NCBI RefSeq assembly: GCF_016278385.1
Contig: NZ_JADQBY010000015.1
Span: 1-64,000 of the forward strand
From: Methanolobus sp.
Lineage (GTDB): Archaea; Halobacteriota; Methanosarcinia; Methanosarcinales; Methanosarcinaceae
Direction: 5' to 3'
DNA: 64,000 nucleotides
A program made the translations under genes and the position numbers. The notes below the pieces were generated by a model. It had not been told where the DNA came from and made no database searches. It worked only from the letters and a program-made list of their open reading frames with translations. Of this stretch, positions 45,480 to 55,417 are shown piece after piece (position 1 is the stretch's first letter; each line of letters starts with the position of its first letter).

Positions 45480-46640
45480 ATGAAAACGTTAAATGTGGGG
45501 GCAGGAGTCATATTAGAGAACACTGCCAATAATACATCTTTCTGCAACATAAACTATTGCAGAATAATTGGTTTAGCAGCTATTTTGTTGATTGCCAGTG
45601 CTTGCCTGGGTAATGCTGCAACGATAACCGTAGATGATGGCATCAGTAGTGCAGATTATAGCTCAATACAGGATGCTATCAATGATTCCAGACCAGGAGA
45701 TACAATTCTAGTATCCCCAGGTATATACAATGAAAATGTAAACGTTGACAGGCAACTAAACATTAGCTCTACAGATGGCGCTGTAGTAACAAAAGTTATT
45801 TCTGCCTCAGTATATGATCATGTTTTTGAAGTGACAGCAGATCGTGTGACAATCAGCGGTTTCACTGTGAGCAGTGACACCATAGGCAATAATGAAAACG
45901 AAATTGCAGGTATTTACCTCAGATCCAACGACAATAAACTGACTAACAACATATTATATGAGAATTACTGCGGTATCGCCCTTAACGACTCTAATAATAA
46001 TGAACTTACTGGAAATACAGCGTTAAGCGATGGTGGTGAATATGGTATTCATGTATATTCCTCCAGTAATAACACAGTGAGTAATAACGTAGTATACTTT
46101 ACCGGAACATACATCACCTATGGAATTTCCCAGGAAGATTCTAATAACAACAGACTTTTCAACAACTCAGTATGCGGAAGTCGGTACAGTGGAATCGAAC
46201 TACGTAATTCCAACTACAATATACTAACCGGCAACTCAGTCACTAACACTGATGAAGGCCCAGGCATACACATATCGTCTTCCAATTACAACCTATTGAC
46301 AAACAATGTTGCGAATGGATATTCCGGTATACTGGTAAGTGGCAGCAACAATTTACTGGACAGCAATTCAATACGTTATTGCGTTGACTACATCATTTCA
46401 GTAGATGGTAGCAATAACACACTGACAAACAACACAGCAACTGATAATACAACATACAGCAATTATGACGATTTTAACATCGATCAATCTTCTTCAGACA
46501 ACACTATAATGGAAGCAATATTACAACTGCCGTTTACAGTATCGACCTGGTAGATAACAATTACTTGAAAATTGACAACAAATATGTGTATTATTGTCCT
46601 GTAGAGTTTCTGTATTTAAGATCATAAATGCAGAAACATG
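45480..46640 (+). pseudogene. NosD-type right-handed beta-helix surface protein, 3' frameshifted
   Basis: Signal peptide (IIGLAAILLIASACLGNAA) after an unusual 40-residue lead, then ADYSSIQDAINDSRPGDTILVSPG, then about nine parallel beta-helix coils with the NxLxxNxxxxN pattern (SNDNKLTNNILYENYCGIAL and others). The main frame stops at 46553. The next frame runs on sensibly as NITTAVYSIDLVDNNYLKI, so one added base near 46520 would extend it to at least 46640. Family members are large S-layer-like or periplasmic proteins, so the gene is probably cut short. The call as pseudogene depends on the frameshift being real. Confidence 0.7.
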
Positions 46641-46731
46641 GTTTCTGTTTTTATTCTTTGACTTTTTCCTGACTCTAACATTTATATTCTTTCAACCCCC
46701 TTTTTCTGAATATTATTGGAAGATGATTAAC

Positions 46732-47778
46732 ATGGAAGAACTAATAACAAAGTTATCAAATGCTCATGGCATATCCGGCAGTGAAAATAATATCAGAGCA
46801 ATTCTTGAAGAAGAACTCAAACCATATGTGGATGAAATGAGAGTTGACAAGATGGGAAACCTCATCGCCACAAAAAAGGGAGAAGGTCCATCAATAATGC
46901 TTGCTGCACACATGGATGAAATCGGCCTGATGGTCAAATACATTGATGACAACGGATTCCTTAAATTTGTGAAGATAGGAGGATGGTATGATCCTACACT
47001 GCACAGCCAGAGGGTTGTCGTCCATACCACAAAGGGACAAATTCCAGGAGTAATTGGATCAAAACCACCACATGTCATGAAGGAAGAGGACAGGAAAAAG
47101 CCTCCAAAGGCAGAGGACATGTTCATTGATGTTGGTGCAAAGGACAAGGAAGACGCCACCAATATGGGAATCATCATCGGAACTCCGGTTTCCATGGACC
47201 GCGAGGTCAAGAAACTTGCAAACGGCAAGATAACCGGAAAGGCATTTGACAACCGTGCAGGATGTGCCATAGTTATCGATGCCATGAAGCAGATAGCAAA
47301 GCTGGATATAAAAGCAACCGTTTATGCAGTAGGCACTGTGCAGGAAGAGGTTGGCCTAAAAGGAGCACGTACATCTGCATTCGGACTTAACCCCGATATT
47401 GCTATAGCAATTGACACAACCATACCAGGAGACCACCCCGGAATCAGTAAGAATGAATCCGCACTTGACATCGGCAAAGGTGGGGCCATCACCATAGCTG
47501 ATGCAGCAGGCAGGGGCATAATATCTGCACCACAGGTTGTCAAATGGCTTGTAGAGACAGCAGAAAAGAACGATATCCCATACCAGACAGATGTAGGGGA
47601 TGGAGGTACGACTGATGCAACGGCTATTCACCTCACAAGAGAGGGCATACCATCCACAGTCCTCAGTGTCGCAACAAGATACATACACTCACCTGTAGAA
47701 GTTCTGGACCTTGCAGACCTGCAGCACTGTTCTGACCTTGTAGCAAAGGCAGTCCTCAGTGTTAACGACTATTTCTAA
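46732..47778 (+). CDS. M42-family aminopeptidase (TET-like)
   Basis: 348 residues. Co-catalytic zinc or cobalt peptidase that trims N-terminal residues from peptides, usually as a 12-subunit tetrahedron. The ligands and base are in place: AAHMDEIGLMVKYI, GKAFDNRAGCAIV, VGTVQEEVGLKGARTS, AIDTTIPGDHPG and STVLSVATRYIHSPVEVLD. The frame is open 46 codons upstream, but that stretch is hydrophobic noise. ATG at 46732 is preferred because GGAAG lies 9 bases before it. Confidence 0.93.
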   Translation: MEELITKLSNAHGISGSENNIRAILEEELKPYVDEMRVDKMGNLIATKKGEGPSIMLAAHMDEIGLMVKYIDDNGFLKFVKIGGWYDPTLHSQRVVVHTTKGQIPGVIGSKPPHVMKEEDRKKPPKAEDMFIDVGAKDKEDATNMGIIIGTPVSMDREVKKLANGKITGKAFDNRAGCAIVIDAMKQIAKLDIKATVYAVGTVQEEVGLKGARTSAFGLNPDIAIAIDTTIPGDHPGISKNESALDIGKGGAITIADAAGRGIISAPQVVKWLVETAEKNDIPYQTDVGDGGTTDATAIHLTREGIPSTVLSVATRYIHSPVEVLDLADLQHCSDLVAKAVLSVNDYF

Positions 47779-47781
47779 ATC

Positions 47782-47806
47782 GGGAGATAATCTCCCCTTA
47801 CTTTTT
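47782..47806 (+). terminator. Hairpin terminator after the M42 peptidase
   Basis: GGGAG-ATAAT-CTCCC begins 4 bases after the stop codon and is followed by CTTACTTTTTT. Confidence 0.65.
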
Positions 47807-48129
47807 TCCGTGATGGGCTATCAAAACAGTACAAATACTACGCAAAAGGCTGCACAATCCATCAATGCTGTTGAGGAATAATTCATTTTGTAGCATTAAA
47901 CTGAACTCATTAACAGCATATTTAAGTTCATATTACACCCTTTATATATGTACATATATATTTATCTCTAACCATTCAAAAAAGATATGGCACTATGGGC
48001 TGGATTTCAGGAAAATAATATGGCATCCTCATGACGAATCATGATAAATTAATCGTTATACATATATAGCACCTCAGTGTATCCCTCTAAGCTGTTGCTT
48101 TACTAAGTAGCAGACAAATATTGTGAGGG
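47807..48129. other. Leader region before the branched-chain operon
   Basis: About 320 bases. I find no leader peptide rich in Leu, Ile or Val and no T-box-like element. A TATA-like TTTATATATG lies near 47940. GAGGG at 48125-48129 is a ribosome site, but no ATG, GTG or TTG in the gene's frame follows it at a fitting distance. Confidence 0.4.
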
Positions 48130-49608
48130 ATTGTATTATTCGAAAATGTCCGGTTTTTAGACACAACTCTTAGAGATGGCGAACAGACACCCGGTGTAGC
48201 ACTTACCAGCATGGATAAGGTAGCCATTGCTACAAAACTTGATGAACTTGGTGTAAATGTGATCGAGGCAGGCTCAGCCATAACCTCAGAAGGTGAGCGC
48301 GAGTCCATAAGAGCCGTGGTTGCTGAAGGACTTAACGCAGAGATATGCAGCTACTGCAGGATTATGAAGCCAGATGTAGACTACGCACTGGCATGTGATG
48401 TAGATTCCATCCACCTTGTAGCACCCGTATCAGACTTACATATTAATGTAAAGCTCAAGAAGGACAGGGAAACCGTCAGGCAAATGGCTTTGGACGTAAC
48501 AGAATACGCAAAGGAACATGGCCTTATTGTTGAACTTAGCGGAGAAGATGCTTCAAGAGCAGACATTGATTTCCTGAAATCATTATACATTGATGGTGTT
48601 GAAGCAGGAGCGGACAGGTTATGCTTCTGTGATACCGTAGGATTGCTTGTTCCTGAAAAGACAGAAGTCATTTTCAGCGACATCTGCTCCGCAGTAAAGG
48701 CACCAGTCAGCATTCATTGTCACAATGACTTTGGTCTCGGAACCGCCAACACCTTAGCAGCCTTAAAGGCAGGTGCACAACAGGCCCATGTGACGATAAA
48801 CGGCATTGGCGAAAGAGCTGGTAACACGGCTCTGGAAGAAGTTGTAATGGCAATTGAATGGTTATACAAATGTAAGACCGGAATTAATACAAAAGAGATT
48901 TTCAAAACTTCAAGACTTGTAAGCAGGCTCACAGGATTGCCCGTAGCACCTAACAAATCACTTACCGGCGGAAATGCATTTACCCATGAAGCAGGCATTC
49001 ACGTACATGGACTGCTGGCAGATACAAGCACATATGAACCCATAAAACCTGAAGTACTTGGCAGGGAAAGAAAGATCGTGCTTGGAAAGCATGCAGGCAA
49101 AAGTTCAGTCACATTGGCAGTCAAAGAAATGGGATTTGAGGTGGATGATCCACAGCTGCATGAGATCCTCAATCGTGTTAAGGAACTTGGAGACCACGGC
49201 AAGAAGGTCACCGATGCAGACCTGCAGTCAATTACCGAAACTGTGCTTAATATCCAGAGCGAGGCAAGAGTCACCCTTGAAGAGTTCACAGTCGTGTCAG
49301 GTAACAAGGTAACACCAACAGCTTCTGTCAAACTCATAGTAGACGGAAAACAAGTGGTGGAGGCAGCTACCGGAGATGGACCTGTGGATGCAACACTTGC
49401 AAGTATCAAAAAGGGCATATCAGGCATTGCAGATGTGCAGCTTGAAGAATATCATGTAGATGCCATCAGCGGAGGAACCGATGCTCTTGTAGAGGTATTG
49501 GTGAAACTCTCAAAGAATGGAAAGATGGTTACATCAAGAGGATCACGCACAGATATAGTCATGGCTTCTGTGGAAGCAGTACTTAATGGGATTAACCGCC
49601 TTATCTGA
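48130..49608 (+). CDS. 2-Isopropylmalate / (R)-citramalate synthase (LeuA/CimA family)
   Basis: About 492 residues. It condenses acetyl-CoA with a 2-oxo acid, giving leucine or, as citramalate synthase, isoleucine precursor. The catalytic start FLDTTLRDGEQTPG, the metal and substrate sites (SIHCHNDFGLGTANTL, GERAGNTALEE, HEAGIHVHGLL) and the C-terminal regulatory LeuA dimer domain (about 385-490) are all present. The first canonical start codon, ATG at 48211, would remove the active-site motif. The true frame runs back through ENVRFLD to ATT at 48130 just after GAGGG, with no ATG, GTG or TTG. It precedes ilvBNC on the same strand. Confidence 0.88.
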   Translation: MVLFENVRFLDTTLRDGEQTPGVALTSMDKVAIATKLDELGVNVIEAGSAITSEGERESIRAVVAEGLNAEICSYCRIMKPDVDYALACDVDSIHLVAPVSDLHINVKLKKDRETVRQMALDVTEYAKEHGLIVELSGEDASRADIDFLKSLYIDGVEAGADRLCFCDTVGLLVPEKTEVIFSDICSAVKAPVSIHCHNDFGLGTANTLAALKAGAQQAHVTINGIGERAGNTALEEVVMAIEWLYKCKTGINTKEIFKTSRLVSRLTGLPVAPNKSLTGGNAFTHEAGIHVHGLLADTSTYEPIKPEVLGRERKIVLGKHAGKSSVTLAVKEMGFEVDDPQLHEILNRVKELGDHGKKVTDADLQSITETVLNIQSEARVTLEEFTVVSGNKVTPTASVKLIVDGKQVVEAATGDGPVDATLASIKKGISGIADVQLEEYHVDAISGGTDALVEVLVKLSKNGKMVTSRGSRTDIVMASVEAVLNGINRLI

Positions 49609-49714
49609 AAGTAGCAGATTATTTCAGAAACTTTTAAGATAGATACTGGCAATTTACAGGCAGATTTGATTTGAAATTTGATTTACCATTAATATTAATA
49701 TTTCGAGGTTTTAT

Positions 49715-51412
49715 ATGACTGAATCGACGGAAAAAATGACAGGTGCAAGAGCCTTTATCGAGTGCCTGTACAGAGAAGGTGTTGATACCATCTTCGGGTA
49801 TCCGGGAGGCGTACTGCTCCCCATATACGATGAACTTTATGATGCGGATATCCGTCATATACTAGTCCGCCACGAGCAGGCAGCGGTCCACGGGGCGGAA
49901 GGATATGCAAGGGCAACCGGAAAGACAGGAGTCTGCCTGGCAACTTCAGGACCCGGTGCAACAAACCTTGTAACAGGCATTGCAAATGCGTACATGGACT
50001 CCATACCAATGGTAGTCTTTACCGGACAGGTTCCAAGTAACTTACTCGGAAATGATGCTTTTCAGGAAGCAAACATCACAGGCATCACAATGCCAATTAC
50101 TAAGCATAATTACCTTGTACAGGATGCAAATGACCTTCCTAGAATAATCAAAGAAGCATTCCACATAGCATCCACTGGCAGACAAGGACCTGTACTCATA
50201 GACCTTCCCAAGGACATCACTGTTCAGGAAATTGATTTCTATTATCCTGACAAAGTAAACCTTCGAGGATACAAACCCACATATCAGGGCAATCTCCAGC
50301 AGATAAAAAAAGCAGCTTCAGAGATAGGGAAATCAAAGAATCCTGTTATCTATGCAGGTGGCGGGATCATTAGTTCAGAAGCAAGTAAAGAGCTTCGCGA
50401 ATTTGCAGAGAAGATCAATGCACCTGTAACAACAACCCTCACAGGGATGGGCGGATTCCCTGTAGAGCACCCACTGTTTTTGGGAATGCCTGGAATGCAT
50501 GGGACCAAGTATGCCAACTATGCCATCCAGGAATCTGATCTTTTGATTGCAGTAGGAGTCAGGTTTGATGACAGGGTAACAGGTAAGCTCAAGGCATTTG
50601 CATCCAATGCAAAGATAATCCATATAGACATCGACCCTGCAGAGATATCAAAGAACGTAAAGGTCGACATACCAATTGTAGGAGATGCAAAGTGGATACT
50701 GCAAAAGCTTTTGAAATACGCATCCCCGTCACAATCCGAAGCATGGATAAAGAGGATAGACAACTGGAAAAAAGATCATCCCCTCTACTACGTGGAACCT
50801 GCAACCGGCAATGGAATTAAACCCCAGTACATCATCGAGCAGATAAGCGAAGCATGCAAGGATGCCATTATAGTCACCGAGGTAGGACAGCACCAGATGT
50901 GGGCTGCCCAGTATTTCAGATTCAGTAAACCTAGGACCTTTATCACATCCGGAGGACTTGGAACTATGGGTTACGGATTCCCCGCAGCCATCGGTGCCAA
51001 GATAGCAAGACCGGACAAAACAGTCTTTGACATTGCAGGCGACGGTTCATTCCAGATGAACTCACAGGAACTTGCAACAGCAGTCCAGGAAAACGTGCCG
51101 GTCATTGTAGCAATTTTCAATAACGGTTACCTTGGAATGGTCAGGCAGTGGCAGGAATTGTTCCACAACAAGAGATATTCCTCAACTTGTATACAAAATA
51201 GCGTTGATTTCGTAAAACTTGCAGAAGCCTACGGCGCGCTGGGACTTCGAGCCACCAAACGTGAAGAAGTACGCCCCGCGATCGAGGAAGCCATTGCATC
51301 AGGAAGACCGACGGTCATTGACTTTATTATCGAATGCGAGGAGAACGTATCACCGATGGTACCAGCAGGTGCTGCAATTAATGAAATTATGGACCTGGAG
51401 AGGAAAGAATGA
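49715..51412 (+). CDS. ilvB: Acetolactate synthase, large (catalytic) subunit
   Basis: 565 residues. TPP- and FAD-dependent condensation of two pyruvates, or pyruvate with 2-oxobutyrate. Domains: pyrimidine-binding (1 to about 170, with [17 protein letters not shown] and the Glu in [12 protein letters not shown]), FAD-binding (about 190-330), and pyrophosphate-binding (about 365-545, with [16 protein letters not shown] ending in FNN). All key residues are visible. GAGG lies 7 bases before the ATG. Its stop overlaps the ilvN start by 4 bases (ATGA). Confidence 0.96.
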   Translation: MTESTEKMTGARAFIECLYREGVDTIFGYPGGVLLPIYDELYDADIRHILVRHEQAAVHGAEGYARATGKTGVCLATSGPGATNLVTGIANAYMDSIPMVVFTGQVPSNLLGNDAFQEANITGITMPITKHNYLVQDANDLPRIIKEAFHIASTGRQGPVLIDLPKDITVQEIDFYYPDKVNLRGYKPTYQGNLQQIKKAASEIGKSKNPVIYAGGGIISSEASKELREFAEKINAPVTTTLTGMGGFPVEHPLFLGMPGMHGTKYANYAIQESDLLIAVGVRFDDRVTGKLKAFASNAKIIHIDIDPAEISKNVKVDIPIVGDAKWILQKLLKYASPSQSEAWIKRIDNWKKDHPLYYVEPATGNGIKPQYIIEQISEACKDAIIVTEVGQHQMWAAQYFRFSKPRTFITSGGLGTMGYGFPAAIGAKIARPDKTVFDIAGDGSFQMNSQELATAVQENVPVIVAIFNNGYLGMVRQWQELFHNKRYSSTCIQNSVDFVKLAEAYGALGLRATKREEVRPAIEEAIASGRPTVIDFIIECEENVSPMVPAGAAINEIMDLERKE

Positions 51413-51894
51413 GACATACACTTGCAGTTCTGGTTGAGAACAAATACGGAGTACTCTCAAGAGTCGCAGGCATGTTCTCAAGAAGAGGCTACAATATTGA
51501 CAGCCTTACGGTAGGAGTTACTGAAGACCCAACCATTTCCCGCATGACTATTGTAGTGATGGGAGATGATGATGTTCTGGAACAGGTCATGAAACAACTC
51601 AACAAACTCATTGACGTCATCAGAGTCACAGACCTAAAATCCGAAGAGTCTGTTGATAGGGAACTGGCACTCATAAAGGTTAACTCTGAAGTCACCAACC
51701 GTCCCGAGATAATGCAGATAGCAAATATATTCCGTGCCCGTATCATTGATGTTGGTTCAAAATCCATGATCATTGAAGTTACAGGTGACGAAGGAAAAAT
51801 AACTGCTATCGAGCAGTTACTCAAGCCATTTGGAATAAAAGAAATGGTAAGGACAGGAAAAGTTGCCCTGCGAAGAGGACAGAAGAATTCTTAA
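51409..51894 (+). CDS. ilvN: Acetolactate synthase, small regulatory subunit
   Basis: 161 residues. It carries an N-terminal ACT domain ([33 protein letters not shown]) and the C-terminal ACT-like half of the long-form subunit ([19 protein letters not shown]). It gives valine feedback control and raises activity of the catalytic subunit. The 4-base overlap with ilvB couples their translation in a fixed ratio. Confidence 0.95.
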   Translation: MRHTLAVLVENKYGVLSRVAGMFSRRGYNIDSLTVGVTEDPTISRMTIVVMGDDDVLEQVMKQLNKLIDVIRVTDLKSEESVDRELALIKVNSEVTNRPEIMQIANIFRARIIDVGSKSMIIEVTGDEGKITAIEQLLKPFGIKEMVRTGKVALRRGQKNS

Positions 51895-51938
51895 TTATTC
51901 AAGAACTTATAGATATTTCAATTAAAGAGGTACATACA

Positions 51939-52946
51939 ATGGCAGAAATGTATTATGATAACGATGCAGACCTTAACTTACTGAAAGGTAAAAAGATCGC
52001 AGTGATGGGTTACGGAAGCCAGGGACATGCACAGGCACAGAACCTGCATGATTCAGGACTTGATGTGACCGTAGGCTTAAGAGAAGGCAGCAGACGCTGG
52101 AAACAGGCAGAAGAAGACGGACTCAAGGTCATGACAGTTGCAGAAGCAGCAAAGATGGCAGACGTCATCCAGATTCTCCTTCCTGATGAGACACAGTCAC
52201 AGGTATATTACAATGATATCGAGCCAGGACTTGAAGCAGGCAACGCAATCGTATTCTCACACGGATTCAACATCCACTACAACCAGATCATCCCACAAAA
52301 GGACATCGATGTCTACATGGTAGCTCCAAAGAGCCCAGGCCATCTTGTCAGAAGGACATACGTAGATGGCGCAGGAGTTCCTGGTCTTGTAGCAGTCTAT
52401 CAGGACGCAACCGGCAAGGCAATGGAAATGGCACTTGCACATGCAAAGGGTGTCGGATGTACCCGTGCAGGAGTATACAAGACAAGCTTCCGTGAGGAAA
52501 CCGAGACCGATCTTTTCGGTGAACAGGTAGACCTCTGTGGTGGAGTCGCTTCCCTTATCAAGACTTCATTCGAAGTACTTGTTGAAGCAGGCTACCAGCC
52601 GGAAATGGCATATTTCGAGACATGCCACGAACTTAAGCTCATCGTTGACCTCATCCACGAGGGAGGCCTTGATAAGATGTGGTACTCAGTATCCAACACT
52701 GCAGAATACGGTGGAATGACAGTTGGTCCTAAGGTCATCAACGAGCTTTCCAGAGAAGCTATGTACGAGGCACTTGAGAGAATACAGAACGGAGAGTTCG
52801 CCCGTGAGTTCGTACTTGAAGGCAAGGCAAACAGACCAGTTCTCACAGCAATGGAAAGACAGGACAGGGAACATCCACTGGAAGTCATAGGTAAACAGAT
52901 CAGAGCTAAGATGCCCTGGCTGAACAGTGAACTAAACGAAAAGTAG
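51939..52946 (+). CDS. ilvC: Ketol-acid reductoisomerase
   Basis: 335 residues, class I (short) type. It isomerises and reduces acetolactate or acetohydroxybutyrate with NAD(P)H and Mg. NADP loop: [17 protein letters not shown]; the nearby [16 protein letters not shown] has Arg and Ser at the cofactor-choice positions, so NADPH is likely. Mg ligands are in [12 protein letters not shown] and the C-terminal knotted domain [20 protein letters not shown] stands about 9 bases before the ATG. It is the last gene of the operon and a terminator follows. Confidence 0.96.
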   Translation: MAEMYYDNDADLNLLKGKKIAVMGYGSQGHAQAQNLHDSGLDVTVGLREGSRRWKQAEEDGLKVMTVAEAAKMADVIQILLPDETQSQVYYNDIEPGLEAGNAIVFSHGFNIHYNQIIPQKDIDVYMVAPKSPGHLVRRTYVDGAGVPGLVAVYQDATGKAMEMALAHAKGVGCTRAGVYKTSFREETETDLFGEQVDLCGGVASLIKTSFEVLVEAGYQPEMAYFETCHELKLIVDLIHEGGLDKMWYSVSNTAEYGGMTVGPKVINELSREAMYEALERIQNGEFAREFVLEGKANRPVLTAMERQDREHPLEVIGKQIRAKMPWLNSELNEK

Positions 52947-52975
52947 GCCTTTTGGTCTACACTATATTTTTTTGT
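52943..52975 (+). terminator. Terminator of the ilv operon
   Basis: GTAGGCC and GGTCTAC (one G-U pair) form a 7-bp stem around TTTT, beginning in the ilvC stop codon and followed by a T-rich tract with seven Ts. Confidence 0.65.
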
Positions 52976-53016
52976 TATTTCCTGAATTTGAATCTGATTT
53001 TATATTGATTTTGAAA

Positions 53017-53241
53017 TTAGAATGAATTGAGCAATCTTTTATTAAGCTCGTACCTTTCATCTTTAATATCTGCGATCTCACACTTGATCGTCTCTTTTTG
53101 ACTTATAAGTTCCGCTTTTTCGTCTTCATTGAGAGCATTTCCTATGCCCTCGATAACAATATCTAATTCGTCTTCGAGATCCATTAGTTCATAACCCAAT
53201 CTAGTTGCCTTTTTATTAAGTTCAGCAATATCTTCATTCAT
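53017..53241 (-). CDS. Small coiled-coil protein
   Basis: 74 residues, strongly acidic and helical, with heptad spacing (MNEDIAELNKKATRLGYELM; ELISQKETIKCEIADIKDER). A helical hairpin or dimer is likely. It has a single Cys at about position 54. GTGGGA is 7 bases before the ATG, and it starts 17 bases after the stop of the 418-residue gene, so both belong to one transcript. It may be the binding partner of that protein. Confidence 0.68.
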   Translation of the reverse strand: MNEDIAELNKKATRLGYELMDLEDELDIVIEGIGNALNEDEKAELISQKETIKCEIADIKDERYELNKRLLNSF

Positions 53242-53258
53242 CTTATCCCACGTCCCAA

Positions 53259-54515
53259 TTACAGTTTAAATGATAGTATTTTAATAAAATCGAGTCTTGG
53301 AGAATATATTGCACCTGCATTCCTTAATGCAGCAATAGCATTTGATAACTCAAAAGGACTGAGCAAGGATATTGTTTCAACATCCTTCATAGAGATTATC
53401 ACGTCAATACCAAAAGTATCTTCAAGTTGAAGATATAATTGAGCTGCTTCTTTGGGTAAACGGAATATTTCCCCGGAAGAGAGATTTGATTTCTTAAACT
53501 TTGAAGCATGTACGAACATGTCCATCCATATATCAAAGCCTTCGCGTACATTGGCAACGGAAACTTCATTGCTAAAGTTCATTCGGGCAATACTTGAACC
53601 TAATTTGGGAGCAGCATCACCAAGGTCCTGTTTGTAAACAAAATTATGCGAGCTTGTGAAGGTTTCTGTCATTTCATAGATACGATCGGTCAAACATTTT
53701 TCTGCCTTCTGTGTAATCTCTGGCTGAAACATTAAAGTATCCAGAAGATGAGCCCTTACAAATGGAATCTCAAAAGAGACATCTGCGGAATAATCAGACT
53801 TTGGGCGCATCTCAGCATCAAAAACAATAGGCAAATGAACAAATGTTTCTTTTGGCATTAATATTGAAAGGTTTACCTCCATACTGCCTAATGGATTAAT
53901 TTTCTTTTCAACTGCAGAAGAACTGTAAAAATAAGGAGATTTTACACTTTTAAATTCCCGTGGAATTACTTTCTGTAAAGAAAGAAAAGAATTCCATCCA
54001 CTCTTCTTTGCAATTATGCCAGAATCTATACCGCCTTTTTCATTGATACCAATTGCATTTGATGAAACGGAACATATTGCAAGACACTGAGAAATACTAT
54101 CAATGTTTTCGTCTGCCCTATTAAATGGGTGTTTGAAAAAATTAATATACTCTTCCTGATCCATTACCTTTCTGTGAAGAAGCTTGTTTGGATCTATTTT
54201 GATCCATGCTTTGACATACCGGACATCGATGTTAACAAGATTATCAAATGTACCTTTGACAACTCGCTCTGTTTCAAATGATGTAACCTTGATCAGATCA
54301 TTCATTTTTGGTATCGGAACAGATTCATCAGCTATTATGTATATATCCCTTTTTGGCGTGGAGAGAAAAGGAGAAGGATCAAGATAAAAAAGTCGTCTGC
54401 TTCGGCCATCAAATCTAACAAAGCCCATCTCATCACTTTCAAATATGAGTTTGTGTTCTACACCAGAAAGCTCATAACCAAACTCACGATTTTTCAGGGT
54501 TTGTCTTTTGACCAT
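53259..54515 (-). CDS. Unknown protein with MCM-like C-terminal features
   Basis: 418 residues, soluble. Four regions can be seen: a beta-rich start (1 to about 75), a region ending VRYVKAWIKIDP that looks like an OB-fold edge, a middle part with no Walker motifs, and a C-terminal part in which APKLGSSIARMNFSNEVSVA resembles the lid helix of MCM helicases, followed by a winged-helix-like end (NAIAALRNAGAIYSPRLDFIKI). A nucleotide site is absent, so it would not be a helicase. The MCM link is inference from the pattern only. A coiled-coil partner is encoded downstream. Confidence 0.5.
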   Translation of the reverse strand: MVKRQTLKNREFGYELSGVEHKLIFESDEMGFVRFDGRSRRLFYLDPSPFLSTPKRDIYIIADESVPIPKMNDLIKVTSFETERVVKGTFDNLVNIDVRYVKAWIKIDPNKLLHRKVMDQEEYINFFKHPFNRADENIDSISQCLAICSVSSNAIGINEKGGIDSGIIAKKSGWNSFLSLQKVIPREFKSVKSPYFYSSSAVEKKINPLGSMEVNLSILMPKETFVHLPIVFDAEMRPKSDYSADVSFEIPFVRAHLLDTLMFQPEITQKAEKCLTDRIYEMTETFTSSHNFVYKQDLGDAAPKLGSSIARMNFSNEVSVANVREGFDIWMDMFVHASKFKKSNLSSGEIFRLPKEAAQLYLQLEDTFGIDVIISMKDVETISLLSPFELSNAIAALRNAGAIYSPRLDFIKILSFKL

Positions 54516-54672
54516 AACACGACCTTCTCATTATTGATTGATAAGGTTTATTCAACTTGAACTAAAAAGAGCAGTGATTTTAACTATTAACTGTAATTCT
54601 ATAGTCTTTAACTATAAGTGATCAGGAATTATTCTTTTGATAAGTGGCACAAAATACAACAGAGGGCAAAAT

Positions 54673-55194
54673 ATGAAAGAAACAATAGATACGATTCTAT
54701 CAAGACGCAGTGTTCGGAAATTCACATCAGACGAGGTAACAGATGAAGATATCAAAACCATACTGGAAGCAGGTAGATGGGCACCATCCGGCCTGAATAA
54801 CCAGCCATGGAAATTCATTGTCATTAAAAATAGAGAAAACATGAATGAACTGGCAGAATGCACGCATTACTTCAAAATCATCCAGAATGCACCATTACTG
54901 ATAGCTATTTATCTTGATACTGAAACCATGTACAACAAGACAAAGGATATCCAGGCAATAGGAGCATCCATACAGAATATGCTTCTGGCATGTTGTGATC
55001 TTGATCTTGGTGCGGTCTGGCTGGGTGAAATATTAAATCAATCAAATAAAGTAAACTTGATTCTTAATTGTCCTGATACTATGGAACTTATGGCAGTGCT
55101 TGCACTAGGTAAACCTGCAGATATTGGAAAGAATAGTACCAGAAAAGATCTGAGCGAGATAACATACAGTGAAAAGTATGGAGGCAAATTTTAA
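54673..55194 (+). CDS. Nitroreductase-family flavoprotein
   Basis: 173 residues. FMN-dependent NAD(P)H oxidoreductase fold. SRRSVRKFTSDEVTDEDIK binds the FMN phosphate, EAGRWAPSGLNNQPWKFIVI is the next flavin contact, and LDLGAVWLGE with LALGKPAD completes the family pattern. The physiological substrate is unknown. The start at MKETIDT is favoured by AGAGGG 6 bases before it; the frame is open 12 codons further upstream. Confidence 0.9.
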   Translation: MKETIDTILSRRSVRKFTSDEVTDEDIKTILEAGRWAPSGLNNQPWKFIVIKNRENMNELAECTHYFKIIQNAPLLIAIYLDTETMYNKTKDIQAIGASIQNMLLACCDLDLGAVWLGEILNQSNKVNLILNCPDTMELMAVLALGKPADIGKNSTRKDLSEITYSEKYGGKF

Positions 55195-55417
55195 CTAAAA
55201 GATGGAGGCAGAGACGAATTGAAAATGGTCATTGGTTTTGTGTAAATTGATTGGAGGTAGTAGATTTGCATGACCCATTTATAATAGATTGTAATCAGGA
55301 AATAGGCCTACAATCCGTCTCTAAGTCATAAAATGGATTTTATCATATATAAGTTTATGTCAAATATAGCAGTAAATCAAGGAAAACTGATTTACCACCA
55401 AATCAATTTTGATTGAT

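Noticed and set aside
48999-49427. 142-codon frame antisense to the LeuA/CimA gene
   Set aside because: Shadow frame with Ser/Thr/Leu-rich composition and no start signal.
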